This document shows, piece after piece, positions 17,543 through 26,566 of a DNA stretch of 64,000 nt (position 1 is its first letter; every line of letters begins with the position of its first letter). The DNA is from Anaerolineae bacterium (lineage in GTDB: Bacteria > Chloroflexota > Anaerolineae > Aggregatilineales > Phototrophicaceae), in the NCBI GenBank assembly GCA_022820125.1, contig JAJEGA010000025.1:1-64000 (forward strand), given 5' to 3'. The notes beneath the pieces were generated by a model. The model made no database searches. It was not told where the DNA came from and was given only the letters and a program-made list of their open reading frames with translations. Position numbers and translations under genes: made by a program.

Positions 17543-18193
17543 TCATTTTGGAATCTCGGGTGGGGGAATGCGCCGCCGGCTAATGTAAACCGGCTGCAAT
17601 TGCTTCGGCGGCTGCGGGTCGCCATACATCCTGCGGTCGAATGTCTCGCTGAATCCGCTGAATAGTTTGCGCAGTTGCTCACGCGCGTATTGCAACCGCT
17701 TCTTGACCGTCGCCAACGGAATATCCAGCCGTTCCGATATCTCCCGCTGCGATTCTCCCCGCAGATAATAATCCCGCGTGACTTCGCGCGCGCTCTCTGG
17801 CAACGCCGCCACAGCAACTCGAACCCGCTGGCGCAATTCATTTGTCTCCAGCTCCGCCTCCGGCGTTGGCGCCGTTGAAGCGAGATGATCCTGTAGATCA
17901 ACCGACTCGGTTGGCGGGCCTTGCCGCCGCATGAGACGATCGGTATGCGTCAGGGCGATCCGCTTGAGCCAGGCGGGGAAAGCGCTCACATCATTCAATT
18001 GCGAGATGCGCTTGTATGCTGTGAGGAAAGCCTCCTGCGCCGCGTCTTCGGCGAGCTGCGTATCGCTAAGGCGGCTGTAGGCGACGCTGTAGACCATGCC
18101 CTCGAAATCGCGCACCAGATGATCAAAGGCGGCGTTCCGCTCTGCTCGGTCGCTCGATTGCGCCTGCAGCACCCAGTCCTTATGCTTCGACAT
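17543..18193 (-). CDS. ECF-type sigma-70 family RNA polymerase sigma factor
   Basis: A 216-residue sigma factor with region 2 ('MVYSVAYSRLSDTQLAEDAAQEAFLTAY') and region 4 ('LPESAREVTRDYYLRGESQREISERLDIP', then 'ATVKKRLQYAREQLR' as the recognition helix). The C-terminal tail of about 50 residues is basic and proline-rich, longer than usual. No anti-sigma gene is adjacent, so control may be by transcription or by the tail. The ATG at 18193 is preferred to an upstream in-frame start because AAGAGAG precedes it and a near-consensus promoter lies at 18241-18269. Confidence 0.9.
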   Translation of the reverse strand: MSKHKDWVLQAQSSDRAERNAAFDHLVRDFEGMVYSVAYSRLSDTQLAEDAAQEAFLTAYKRISQLNDVSAFPAWLKRIALTHTDRLMRRQGPPTESVDLQDHLASTAPTPEAELETNELRQRVRVAVAALPESAREVTRDYYLRGESQREISERLDIPLATVKKRLQYAREQLRKLFSGFSETFDRRMYGDPQPPKQLQPVYISRRRIPPPEIPK

Positions 18194-18240
18194 CGACTCT
18201 CTTGCTATTGCGCGCACCGGTCAATCTGAATACAGCGCTC

Positions 18241-18269
18241 ATTATCGTGCGCCCCACTCATATTGTCAA
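18241..18269 (-). promoter_or_regulatory. Near-consensus sigma-70-type promoter of the sigma factor gene
   Basis: On the minus strand TTGACA (18264-18269), a 17-base spacer and GATAAT (18241-18246). Transcription would start near 18234, giving a leader of about 40 bases before the ATG at 18193. The AT-rich 324-base gap to the divergent TetR gene has no other gene; the region nearer that gene contains no equally good promoter. Confidence 0.65.
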
Positions 18270-18517
18270 ATTGAATAAATTACATGGAATAATAGCCCCA
18301 ATGCCCGCCAGACAAGGCGCCGCAGCAGCGTATTCTTGATTACTTATGTATGGCTTTGCCAATTTCGCAAACATAATGAACAATTTATTGTATTCTGTTT
18401 TGCAATTTCGGGAAATCGCGTATATGCTTCTGCGACAATGAGTGAAGCATACAACGAAGAATGAGCCAATTTGCCGAGCGTATTATCTTATACTAGTCGC
18501 CGCAGGGGAAGCGAAAC

Positions 18518-19165
18518 GTGGCTCAGGCAAGAAAAGTGGACCGGCGCATTGCTCGCACGAGACGAGCGCTCCGCAGAGCGCTTATAGAATTGGCAATGGA
18601 AACGGGCTACGACCGGATTTCAATCCGAGCTCTCACCAAACGAGCTGACATTGGTTACGCGACCTTTTACCGTCATTACAATAGCAAGGATGAACTCCTG
18701 ACCAGCTATCTGGGCGCCGTACTGCAGGAAGTTCAAAATGAATTAAAGGCGGAGAAGAGCCGCTATGAGCAGTCGCTCGCGATCTTCAGCGTGCTTGACA
18801 AATATAAGGGTGTGCTCGCCATCGCCTTGAACCTGCCGCGCGAGCATCGGGCGATGATGCCGCTCTGGCAAAAGGTCTATGCACTGGTGACCGACCACTA
18901 TTTGGCCCGCGATGAAATGGTTATACCCTTGGAAGTCTCGGTCAATCACATCATTCAATCAGTTTCGGAGCTGATCCGCTGGTGGCTCACCGATGGTCAA
19001 GCCTACAGTCCGGAACAGATGGCTCGGATGCAGACAGAATTGATCATCTCCGCCACTGAGCAGGTTGCGGTTGTGCCGCGCGGCGCTGCGCACAGAGAGA
19101 ATCCAACATCGCAACGCGAACCTGCGCTTGATGCGACTGACGCGCCTGCGCCGTCTTCGAGTTGA
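18518..19165 (+). CDS. TetR/AcrR-family transcriptional regulator
   Basis: A 215-residue repressor-type protein. The N-terminal helix-turn-helix reads 'RALRRALIELAMETGYDRIS', 'IRALTKRADIGYATFYRHYN' and 'SKDELL', the standard TetR_N pattern. The ligand-binding half is helical ('VNHIIQSVSELIRWWLTDGQ') and resembles the TetR_C group with 'ALV..YL' helices. The last 30 residues are low-complexity and polar. GTG start with GGGGAAG upstream. It is divergent from the sigma factor gene and has no adjacent efflux or enzyme gene, so its target cannot be deduced. Confidence 0.88.
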   Translation: MAQARKVDRRIARTRRALRRALIELAMETGYDRISIRALTKRADIGYATFYRHYNSKDELLTSYLGAVLQEVQNELKAEKSRYEQSLAIFSVLDKYKGVLAIALNLPREHRAMMPLWQKVYALVTDHYLARDEMVIPLEVSVNHIIQSVSELIRWWLTDGQAYSPEQMARMQTELIISATEQVAVVPRGAAHRENPTSQREPALDATDAPAPSSS

Positions 19166-19279
19166 GCCCCTATTACCACGCTAAATGGCATCAACTCAGC
19201 CAATGATTAGGGCGGGGCTCGTGGTCTCGCTGTCGGCCTCTCCGGCGCCACTTCAGCGGTGAGCATCGCCCCGCGAGCA

Positions 19280-19307
19280 GACTGGCTGAAACGACTTTCA
19301 GCCAGTC
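19280..19307. terminator. Perfect 12-bp hairpin between convergent genes
   Basis: GACTGGCTGAAA, loop CGAC, TTTCAGCCAGTC. It lies between the TetR gene end (19165) and the end of the CAP/LysM gene (19342). There is no T-run on either side, so termination is inferred from position only. Confidence 0.5.
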
Positions 19308-19341
19308 AGACGGAAGCTAATCGATCCGCTTTGCCGCACAA

Positions 19342-20364
19342 CTAGCGCGACCGGCGTCTCAATTCAATCGCAGCGACGCCAACGACGCCCAGCTGAATAA
19401 CAATCGCCGCCCCCAGCAGCGCTGCTCGCCAGAGACGCCCGCTTCCGCCCGCTTGCCGATCTGGCGGCGACAGGACTGGCTCGGCAGTTTCAGGAGGAAA
19501 ACCGCCTACGCGAATCGCCAATGGCGTCGCGGTCGGCGCCGTCGGGGTGGCGGTTGACGCAACCGGCGTTTCGCTGGGGCCTGTTGTTGGCGCTGCCGTC
19601 GCCCTGTCGGTGGCTATCGCGGAAGCGGCGGCGGCGGCGGCGGGCGCGGGTGTATAAGTGCCATCCTTTGGCGGCACCAGGATGACGCTGCCCGGCTGCA
19701 TGTTCAGGCGATCGGCTTCGCTCATGCCATTGAGTTCCAGCAGGGTCGGGTATTCTTCCCAGGTATAGCCATAGGTCAGCAGAATATGCCCAATGGTCTG
19801 GCCCGGCTGCACCTCGTGCTTGATGTTGCCGAATTCATCGAGCCCCAGTACAAACGCCGGCTGCCCGCCGGCTGCGGATCGCTCGCCGCCGTTGCCCGTT
19901 TTCGCGCCGTTTTCTGGCAGGCGGCCCGTCGAATTCCCGAAGACCAGCACATAGGTATTCCCGCGCGCTCCGCTTGCGCTGCCAATGCCGATTTTGTCGT
20001 AATTCGGGCTGACGATGCCGGCGTAATGGATCGGGGAATTCAACCAAAATTCCCAGGCTGTTAGCGCGCTGGCGCCGCGATAAATATTCTCGCTGATCCA
20101 ATTGCTGGGGAAGCCGGCGTTAACCGCCCGCGTCCGTGGTCCGCTGCCGTCTTGCTGATAATGAGAAATCTCGCCGCTATCCGCCATCCAGCGCGCATGA
20201 CTGTTTGCCGCGGCGGTCAGCGATGGGTGGGGGGCGTAGGCGGGCAGACCTCTGGAAGCGCGCAAATTGTTGATGCGCGGCAGCAGTACGCTCGCGGCAT
20301 CTTGCGCGGCGGCGGGCGCAGCAATGCTAAGCAGGAAGCCAATCAGCGCCAATAATCTGTACAT
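19342..20364 (-). CDS. Secreted CAP (SCP) domain protein with LysM and C-terminal anchor
   Basis: A 340-residue surface protein. A signal peptide ends in APAAAQ. The CAP domain ('RINNLRASRGLPAYAPHPSL', 'HARWMADSGEISHYQQDG', 'SENIYRG', 'WLNSPIHYAGIVSPNYDKIG') keeps both histidines of the cleft. A LysM module is at about 190-235 ('VQPGQTIGHILLTYGYTWEE', 'LNGMSEA'), followed by an Ala/Pro/Thr spacer, a C-terminal membrane helix and the basic end RRRSR. It is probably attached to membrane and wall. I chose the ATG at 20364 because it begins the signal peptide; the ATG at 20403 would add 13 residues. Neither has a strong ribosome binding site. Confidence 0.82.
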   Translation of the reverse strand: MYRLLALIGFLLSIAAPAAAQDAASVLLPRINNLRASRGLPAYAPHPSLTAAANSHARWMADSGEISHYQQDGSGPRTRAVNAGFPSNWISENIYRGASALTAWEFWLNSPIHYAGIVSPNYDKIGIGSASGARGNTYVLVFGNSTGRLPENGAKTGNGGERSAAGGQPAFVLGLDEFGNIKHEVQPGQTIGHILLTYGYTWEEYPTLLELNGMSEADRLNMQPGSVILVPPKDGTYTPAPAAAAAASAIATDRATAAPTTGPSETPVASTATPTAPTATPLAIRVGGFPPETAEPVLSPPDRQAGGSGRLWRAALLGAAIVIQLGVVGVAAIELRRRSR

Positions 20365-20458
20365 CGTATCTTTGATTTTAACGCCGAAGAACCGCCTTTT
20401 CATCTGACGATTGCCCACTGCCAGTTGGATTCCGGCCTGCGCCACGCTACTACGACTT

Positions 20459-20483
20459 TGTAGAGGCGACATAATAAGTCGCC
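20459..20483. repeat. GGGGCG-type hairpin repeat, imperfect
   Basis: TGTAGAGGCGACATAATAAGTCGCC, with one mismatch in the stem base, in the divergent gap between the CAP/LysM and aminotransferase genes. A half-copy ending CGCCCCTACAC follows at 20510-20522. Confidence 0.6.
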
Positions 20484-20572
20484 GGATTATCGCATCGGAA
20501 TCTTTGGGGACGCGCCCCTACACACTTGGAAATGGTGGGGCGCGAGCGCCAAACCTTGCTACAATGGGCAGC

Positions 20573-21424
20573 ATGAGCGTCTTCTACATCAATGGCGAAT
20601 TTGTAAATGCGGCGGAGGCGCGCGTCTCGGCGACTGACTTGGCGGTTCTGCGTGGCTACGGCGTCTTTGACGCGCTGCGCACCTACGGCGGCATACCCTT
20701 TCATCTGGGCGCCCATCTGCAGCGACTGAAGCGTTCCGCCGCGCTGATTGACCTCGCCTGCCCCTGGGATATCGAGCAGCTTGGCGACATCGTTCTGGAT
20801 ACGGTCGAGCGCAACGACTATCCCGAATCCAGCATTCGCATTGTCGTCACCGGCGGGGAGGGCGCGGGCGGATTTCTGCCGCTCGATGAGCCGCGTCTGC
20901 TGGTGATGGTGACGCCGCACCAGGCGCCGCCGGCTTGGTGGTACGAAGCGGGCGTCTACGTGGCAACGACCGAGCTGCATCGTCATCTGCCCGAAGCTAA
21001 AACAATCAACTACATTCCCGCCATCATGGCGCAGCGCGCGGCCGCCCAGCGCGACCCAAAGGCGATCGAAGCGATCTATATCACCGACGGCATCGTCAGC
21101 GAAGGCGCGCGCAGCAATACCTTCATCTTCAATGACGACCGCTGGATCACGCCAAGAGACGGGCTGCTGCTCGGCGTCACCCGCGCCGAAACGATCAAAC
21201 TGCTGGACGCCGAGGGCGTCTTGGATCTGCGCGATATCACGCTGGCGGAATACCGCGCCGCCGACGAAGTCATCCTGACATCAAGCACAAAAGAAATCCT
21301 GCCGGTTGTCAAAGTTGATGATGTTACGATTGGCGCTGGCGCCCCTGGCGACATGACAAAACGCCTGATGCGCCAGTGGCGAGCGCTGACCGACGCTTAT
21401 GCGGCCGCTGGCGTCGTTCGCTGA
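20573..21424 (+). CDS. Class IV aminotransferase (branched-chain / D-amino-acid type)
   Basis: A 283-residue PLP enzyme of fold type IV. The opening 'VFYINGEFVNAAEARVSATD', 'LRGYGVFDALRTYGG', the Schiff-base lysine K143 in 'EAKTINYIPAIMAQR', 'EGARSNTFIF' and 'LTSSTKEILPV' are all family marks. Members are branched-chain aminotransferase, D-alanine aminotransferase and aminodeoxychorismate lyase; the form 'RTYGGIPFHLGAHLQRLKRS' fits the first two and does not decide. The start is the second of two ATGs 9 bases apart (20564 and 20573), chosen because conservation begins there. Monocistronic. Confidence 0.88.
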   Translation: MSVFYINGEFVNAAEARVSATDLAVLRGYGVFDALRTYGGIPFHLGAHLQRLKRSAALIDLACPWDIEQLGDIVLDTVERNDYPESSIRIVVTGGEGAGGFLPLDEPRLLVMVTPHQAPPAWWYEAGVYVATTELHRHLPEAKTINYIPAIMAQRAAAQRDPKAIEAIYITDGIVSEGARSNTFIFNDDRWITPRDGLLLGVTRAETIKLLDAEGVLDLRDITLAEYRAADEVILTSSTKEILPVVKVDDVTIGAGAPGDMTKRLMRQWRALTDAYAAAGVVR

Positions 21425-21742
21425 GGGGCTTGTGAGCTACATTAAATCATACGCAGAAGTAGAACAAAGTAAGTAATGCGAAAAAGGGCGATGCTAATCT
21501 GATTCGAGATCTGTAGGGGCGAGACTTGTCTCGCCCACTATGTCGCCATTGTACATGTGGGCGACTCAAGAGTCGCCCCTACGACGTTCCTTTGTTTTGT
21601 TGCATTACTTACTTTGTTCTACTGAGACAGAAGATCGCCACCGAAACACCAAATAGAAGGCGCGTTCCGCGAAGCTCGCGACCAAAGTTTAATCGAATCC
21701 TGTAGGGGCGTTTGACCCGCCGTGTCTATACGCCGCGCCCGG
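21425..21742. other. Intergenic stretch holding a MITE-like element and a second repeat
   Basis: No gene in 318 bases. The left half is the inverted-repeat element at 21458-21623. The right part (21657-21711) is related to 3332-3392, ending in CTGTAGGGGCGTTT. The two genes on either side converge, so no promoter is required. Confidence 0.65.
21458..21623. mobile_element. MITE-like element with perfect 22-bp inverted ends
   Basis: The ends 21458-21479 (starting AGTAGAACAAAG) and 21602-21623 (starting GCATTACTTACT) are exact reverse complements over 22 bases. Inside, two GGGGCG hairpins face each other: 21512-21536 (AGAC/GTCT) and 21559-21584 (ACTC/GAGT). The whole 166-base unit is thus a nested palindrome without coding capacity. 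Perfect ends suggest it is the youngest copy of the family in the window. Confidence 0.75.
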
Positions 21743-23092
<1,350 letters not shown>

Positions 23093-23124
23093 TCGAGCGG
23101 ACGACTCGCCACCGAGCGTAGACA

Positions 23125-24417
23125 CTACGGTTCAGTCGCCCCTACACTGTCTGCGCATTCAATCAGGGTCGCCTCGCCTTGGCCGACGCCGACGCATAGC
23201 ATCGCCAAGCCGTAACGCATCCGCTCCCCAGCATTTCGCCGCCGCCCCATCTCGTGAAGCAGGGTCGTCAATATCCGCGCGCCGGAGCAGCCCAAGGGAT
23301 GCCCCAGGGCGATGGCGCCGCCGTTCACGTTGGTGATGCTTTCGCTCAAACCCAGCTCGCGCAGGACGGCGATCGCTTGCACGGCGAAGGCTTCGTTCAG
23401 CTCTGCCAAGTCAATGTCGGCGCTGCTCAAGCCCTGGCGCGCCAGCAATTTGCGCGCCGCCGACACCGGCCCCAATCCCATCACACGCGGATCGACGCCG
23501 GCCGCCGCGCTGCCGATCCAAGCCGCCAGCGGAACCAAATTCAGCCGCCGCGCTTTCTCCGCCGACATCAACACCAGGGCGCAGGCGCCATCGTTCATCC
23601 CGCTCGAATTGCCGGCGGTTACCGTGCCGCCGTCGCGAAATGCAGGGCGCAGCGCCGCCAGCTTTTCGCCGCTGGTCGCCACTTCATAGCGACCGTTCAC
23701 CCGGCGATAGAAGGGGTGTTCATCGGTATCGACAACGATATCTTCGCCTCGCCGCTGCGGTATAACGACCGGGACAATCTCGCGCCCGAAAAAACCGGCG
23801 TTGATGGCGTGAATTGCGCGCTCCTGGCTTTGCAGGGCGAAGCGGTCCTGCTCCTCCCGCGTGATTTCGCCGCCTTCTATCTCGCCGGCGCAGCTCTTCT
23901 CGAAGATGTTCTCGGCGGTCTCACCCATCGCCTCCAGCGGATAAAGCGCCGCCAGCTTGGGATTGGGGTAGCGCCAGCCCAAGGTGGTATCCCAGCCAGT
24001 GACATTGCCCGACGGTCCAAAACCGATGGGATTCTTCGGCAGCGAGTAAGGCGCGCGGCTCATGCTTTCGACGCCGCCAGCGACGAAGATTTCGCCTTCG
24101 CCCGCTTTGATGGCGCGCGCCGCTTGATTGACCGCGTTCAAGCCGCTGGCGCATAAGCGATTCACCGTGACGCCCGCGACGGTATCGGGCAAGCCCGCCA
24201 GCAGCAGCGCCATCCGCGCCACATTGCGATTGTCCTCGCCCGCTTGATTGGCGCAGCCAAAGTAAACCTCTTCAATTTCAGCGGGGTCAAGGCTGGCTCG
24301 GGCGACCGCTTCCCGTATCACCAGCGCCGCCAGATCATCGGGGCGAAAGGCCGAAAGCGCCCCTCGAATCTTGCCGATGGGACTCCGTACCGCGCTGACG
24401 ATAACGACTTCGGTCAC
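23125..24417 (-). CDS. Acetyl-CoA C-acyltransferase (thiolase)
   Basis: A 430-residue thiolase II. The acylated cysteine C89 is in '[12 protein letters not shown]'. The second active-site histidine is in '[17 protein letters not shown]', and the last cysteine in '[11 protein letters not shown]'. The '[23 protein letters not shown]' region is like beta-ketoadipyl-CoA thiolases (PcaF), but acetoacetyl-CoA thiolase is also possible. I chose the GTG at 24417 because GGAGAAG precedes it and the family N-terminus begins there. It is followed by the fused CoA-transferase gene, with which it probably degrades a 3-oxoacid. The fur gene lies 32 bases upstream on the same strand. Confidence 0.9.
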   Translation of the reverse strand: MTEVVIVSAVRSPIGKIRGALSAFRPDDLAALVIREAVARASLDPAEIEEVYFGCANQAGEDNRNVARMALLLAGLPDTVAGVTVNRLCASGLNAVNQAARAIKAGEGEIFVAGGVESMSRAPYSLPKNPIGFGPSGNVTGWDTTLGWRYPNPKLAALYPLEAMGETAENIFEKSCAGEIEGGEITREEQDRFALQSQERAIHAINAGFFGREIVPVVIPQRRGEDIVVDTDEHPFYRRVNGRYEVATSGEKLAALRPAFRDGGTVTAGNSSGMNDGACALVLMSAEKARRLNLVPLAAWIGSAAAGVDPRVMGLGPVSAARKLLARQGLSSADIDLAELNEAFAVQAIAVLRELGLSESITNVNGGAIALGHPLGCSGARILTTLLHEMGRRRNAGERMRYGLAMLCVGVGQGEATLIECADSVGATEP

Positions 24418-24449
24418 AGCTTCTCCGCCTTTGTCTGCTCCGCCGCTGG

Positions 24450-24872
24450 CTAATTGCAGTCGGCGCAAACGCCGTAAAACTCCAGCAGATGACCGCTGAT
24501 GCGAACATCAAGCGTCTTTTCCAGGCTCTGCGTCAGCGCTTCCATGTCGCCATCGTCAAATTCGAAGTAGCGTTTGCAATCGGTGCAGATAACATGATGA
24601 TGATGCCCGTCGTGCATCATGACATAGGTCGGCGTCAAGCTGGTGTCGACATAGGTCGGGCGGATGATGCCCAGCTGCGTGAACAAATCAAGTGTGCGAA
24701 AGACGCTCGCGCGCCCGATCGCCGGGTTGATTCTCTCAACCTTTTCGAGCACATCGGCTGAGGTGATATGCCCGTGTTCCGCTTCCAGCACCGCGAGCAC
24801 GGTCAGCCGCGCCTGGGTAAGTCGATAGCCGGCTTGTTTGAGTCGCTGGATATGAGGACTGTCTGCGGTCAT
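24450..24872 (-). CDS. Fur-family metal-responsive regulator
   Basis: A 140-residue Fur/Zur/PerR-type repressor. The winged helix reads '[20 protein letters not shown]' and '[21 protein letters not shown]'. The metal region has '[13 protein letters not shown]' and a C-terminal 'GVCADCN', giving the two CxxC pairs of the structural zinc site. Which metal it senses cannot be read. The ATG at 24872 is chosen because conservation starts there; longer in-frame starts run into the CTCTGTG repeat. It is first in an apparent operon with the thiolase and CoA-transferase, an unexpected grouping that may only reflect read-through. Confidence 0.9.
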   Translation of the reverse strand: MTADSPHIQRLKQAGYRLTQARLTVLAVLEAEHGHITSADVLEKVERINPAIGRASVFRTLDLFTQLGIIRPTYVDTSLTPTYVMMHDGHHHHVICTDCKRYFEFDDGDMEALTQSLEKTLDVRISGHLLEFYGVCADCN

Positions 24873-24922
24873 GTCGTCCACCTGCCTTCCAACGCGTATT
24901 ATACTCGATATTGCGTTATGAT

Positions 24923-24966
24923 TCCTCTGTGTTCCCTGTGTTGCCTCGGCGTCCTCTGTGGTGAAA
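24923..24966. repeat. CTCTGTG dispersed repeat between divergent genes
   Basis: CCTCTGTGTTCCCTGTGTTG followed by CCTCGGCGTCCTCTGTGGTG and AAAAAAGG. The copy ends 12 bases before the ATG of the FAD-oxidase gene, so it forms that gene's immediate leader. A similar position is seen at 62130-62161. Confidence 0.7.
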
Positions 24967-24978
24967 AAAGGCTGGCAA

Positions 24979-25941
24979 ATGCGTGATGTAGTGGTCATCG
25001 GCGGCGGGCTCAGCGGACTCTCCGCCTGCTACGAACTGGAAAGGCGCGGCGCCGCCTATACCGTCATCGAGGTCAAGCGGCGCTTTGGCGGGGGCATTCG
25101 CAGCGCGCGCCAGGATGGCTTTATCATGGACGCGAGCGCTTTCGCTTTCCGCCCAATCGCTGACGGCGCGCTGCTTAAAGACTTGCGCTTGCGAGAGCAA
25201 GTAATCCAAATTGGCAGCGACTCCTGCGCATTTGCCGCTGGCTCTGAAACGCTCATAAGCGCGCTCGCGGGTCGGCTGGGTGGCGGGCGCCTGATGCGCA
25301 TGGCGCTCAGTTCGGTCGGGAGCCTGGGCAATCGCTACACCATCTGCCTCGAAAACGGCATCATGCTTGATGCCGGCGCCTTGATTTTGGCTTTGCCCGC
25401 CCGCTATGCCGCCCGCGCGCTCTGGAATCTGGCGCCGGACGCGGCTGAAGAATTGGCGCGCTTCCGCTACGATGCGATTTACCGTGTTTCGCTCGGCTAT
25501 CACAAACGCGACTTGTCCCGGTGTATGGAACGCGACCTGGACGAGACCTTCCCCTTCATCATCACAACCGACCAGCCCGAGCGCCTGCCCGATCGCGATC
25601 ATCGGCTGATCCAAGCCGGGCTGCGCAGTGCTGACGACATTTCAGCGGACGACGCCATATCCCTGGCGACGAAGCGCTTCGCCGGGTCAGCGCCGCCCCT
25701 TGTCGCCCAAGTCGATTATTGGGCGGAAGCGGATTTGCTGTCCGAGTATGGCGCTGCCCATCGCAATATCGTCAGCGCGATTCGCAGTTTGCTGCCCCCG
25801 GGCCTAAGCCTCATCGGCAGCGATTACTGCCGCGAAGCGCCAAATTCCCAGGGCGTCGCCCGCCTCGGCGAGCGCATCCAGACTGGCAGGCGGGCAGCCT
25901 GTGACGCGCTCTCCTATTTGCGCGCGGCTGGCGGACGGTGA
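24979..25941 (+). CDS. FAD-dependent oxidoreductase, protoporphyrinogen/amine oxidase-like, short
   Basis: A 320-residue flavoprotein. The N-terminal dinucleotide-binding stretch 'VVVIGGGLSGLSACYELERR' and the following 'VIEVKRRFGGGIRS' fit the HemY/amine-oxidase group. 'LDAGALILALPARYAARAL' is the typical second FAD strand, and 'GVARLGERIQTGRRAACDAL' is the C-terminal FAD contact. Relatives are usually 430-480 residues, so about a quarter is missing, mainly from the substrate domain. The frame is intact, so it is a short family member, not a broken gene. ATG at 24979 with AAGG upstream. The following gene overlaps by 4 bases. Confidence 0.8.
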   Translation: MRDVVVIGGGLSGLSACYELERRGAAYTVIEVKRRFGGGIRSARQDGFIMDASAFAFRPIADGALLKDLRLREQVIQIGSDSCAFAAGSETLISALAGRLGGGRLMRMALSSVGSLGNRYTICLENGIMLDAGALILALPARYAARALWNLAPDAAEELARFRYDAIYRVSLGYHKRDLSRCMERDLDETFPFIITTDQPERLPDRDHRLIQAGLRSADDISADDAISLATKRFAGSAPPLVAQVDYWAEADLLSEYGAAHRNIVSAIRSLLPPGLSLIGSDYCREAPNSQGVARLGERIQTGRRAACDALSYLRAAGGR

Positions 25942-26381
25942 TCCGTTTTGCCCGCGCCGTCTTTCAAGCGCTGCGATTAACGCTGCGCGGCGAGACGCTG
26001 ACGCCGGCGCATTTTCGCGCCCTCGAAGCCTGGATCGCAGCCGGTTTGACCAAGCTGGAGCGGGCGGAACGCGCAGGGGCCGCCGGGCGCGTCGATCTGT
26101 CGGCGCTGCGGCTGAAGCTCGATGGCCGCCCGACCAGCCTCGAAACCACCCTGAAAATGCTGCGCCACAATTTGACCGAAGAGTACCCGCGCTTGATCCG
26201 ACTGGATGACCCCCACTCGATGACGGTTGTGCAGTCGAGCAATATGAATGATCAGTATCGTATCGCGCAGTTCGCGGAGGACGATGCGATTTCGTCCGCG
26301 GCTTTGCGGCGCGCCCTCGATGAATTGAACGCTCACTTGCTTAACTTGCCCGCCATAGAGACGGTAGCGTCCGACTCTTGA
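25938..26381 (+). CDS. Unknown protein coupled to the FAD oxidoreductase
   Basis: A 147-residue protein with no family I recognise. It is helical, rich in Arg and Ala, with a central 'LRLKLDGRPTSLETTLKMLR' and a polar second half. The GTG start overlaps the stop of the flavoprotein gene (GTGA), which implies translational coupling and a shared task. No signal peptide or membrane helix. Confidence 0.65.
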   Translation: MIRFARAVFQALRLTLRGETLTPAHFRALEAWIAAGLTKLERAERAGAAGRVDLSALRLKLDGRPTSLETTLKMLRHNLTEEYPRLIRLDDPHSMTVVQSSNMNDQYRIAQFAEDDAISSAALRRALDELNAHLLNLPAIETVASDS

Positions 26382-26403
26382 ACGACCACAAGAAGGCGAG
26401 ATT

Positions 26404-26433
26404 TGCAGGGGCTGCCTATCAGGTCGCCCCTAC
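26404..26433. repeat. GGGGCG-type repeat, degenerate
   Basis: TGCAGGGGCTGCC-TATC-AGGTCGCCCCTACG. The ends match the family but the stem has two mismatches. Confidence 0.6.
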
Positions 26434-26566
26434 GAATTCTATATTGTGACGGGCGCCCTGATTGGTCCGCTCTGCAACTTGGACGTGGCGAGCCGCGCGC
26501 TATGTATCGTCTCTTGCGCGCATGATATACTGCGGGTGAACTTCGTTCTTTGGCTAAAGGGCATCC

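Noticed and set aside
18270-18517. Promoter for the TetR gene
   Set aside because: The AT-rich region has several TATA-like hexamers but none with a -35 at 16-18 bases, so no site was called.
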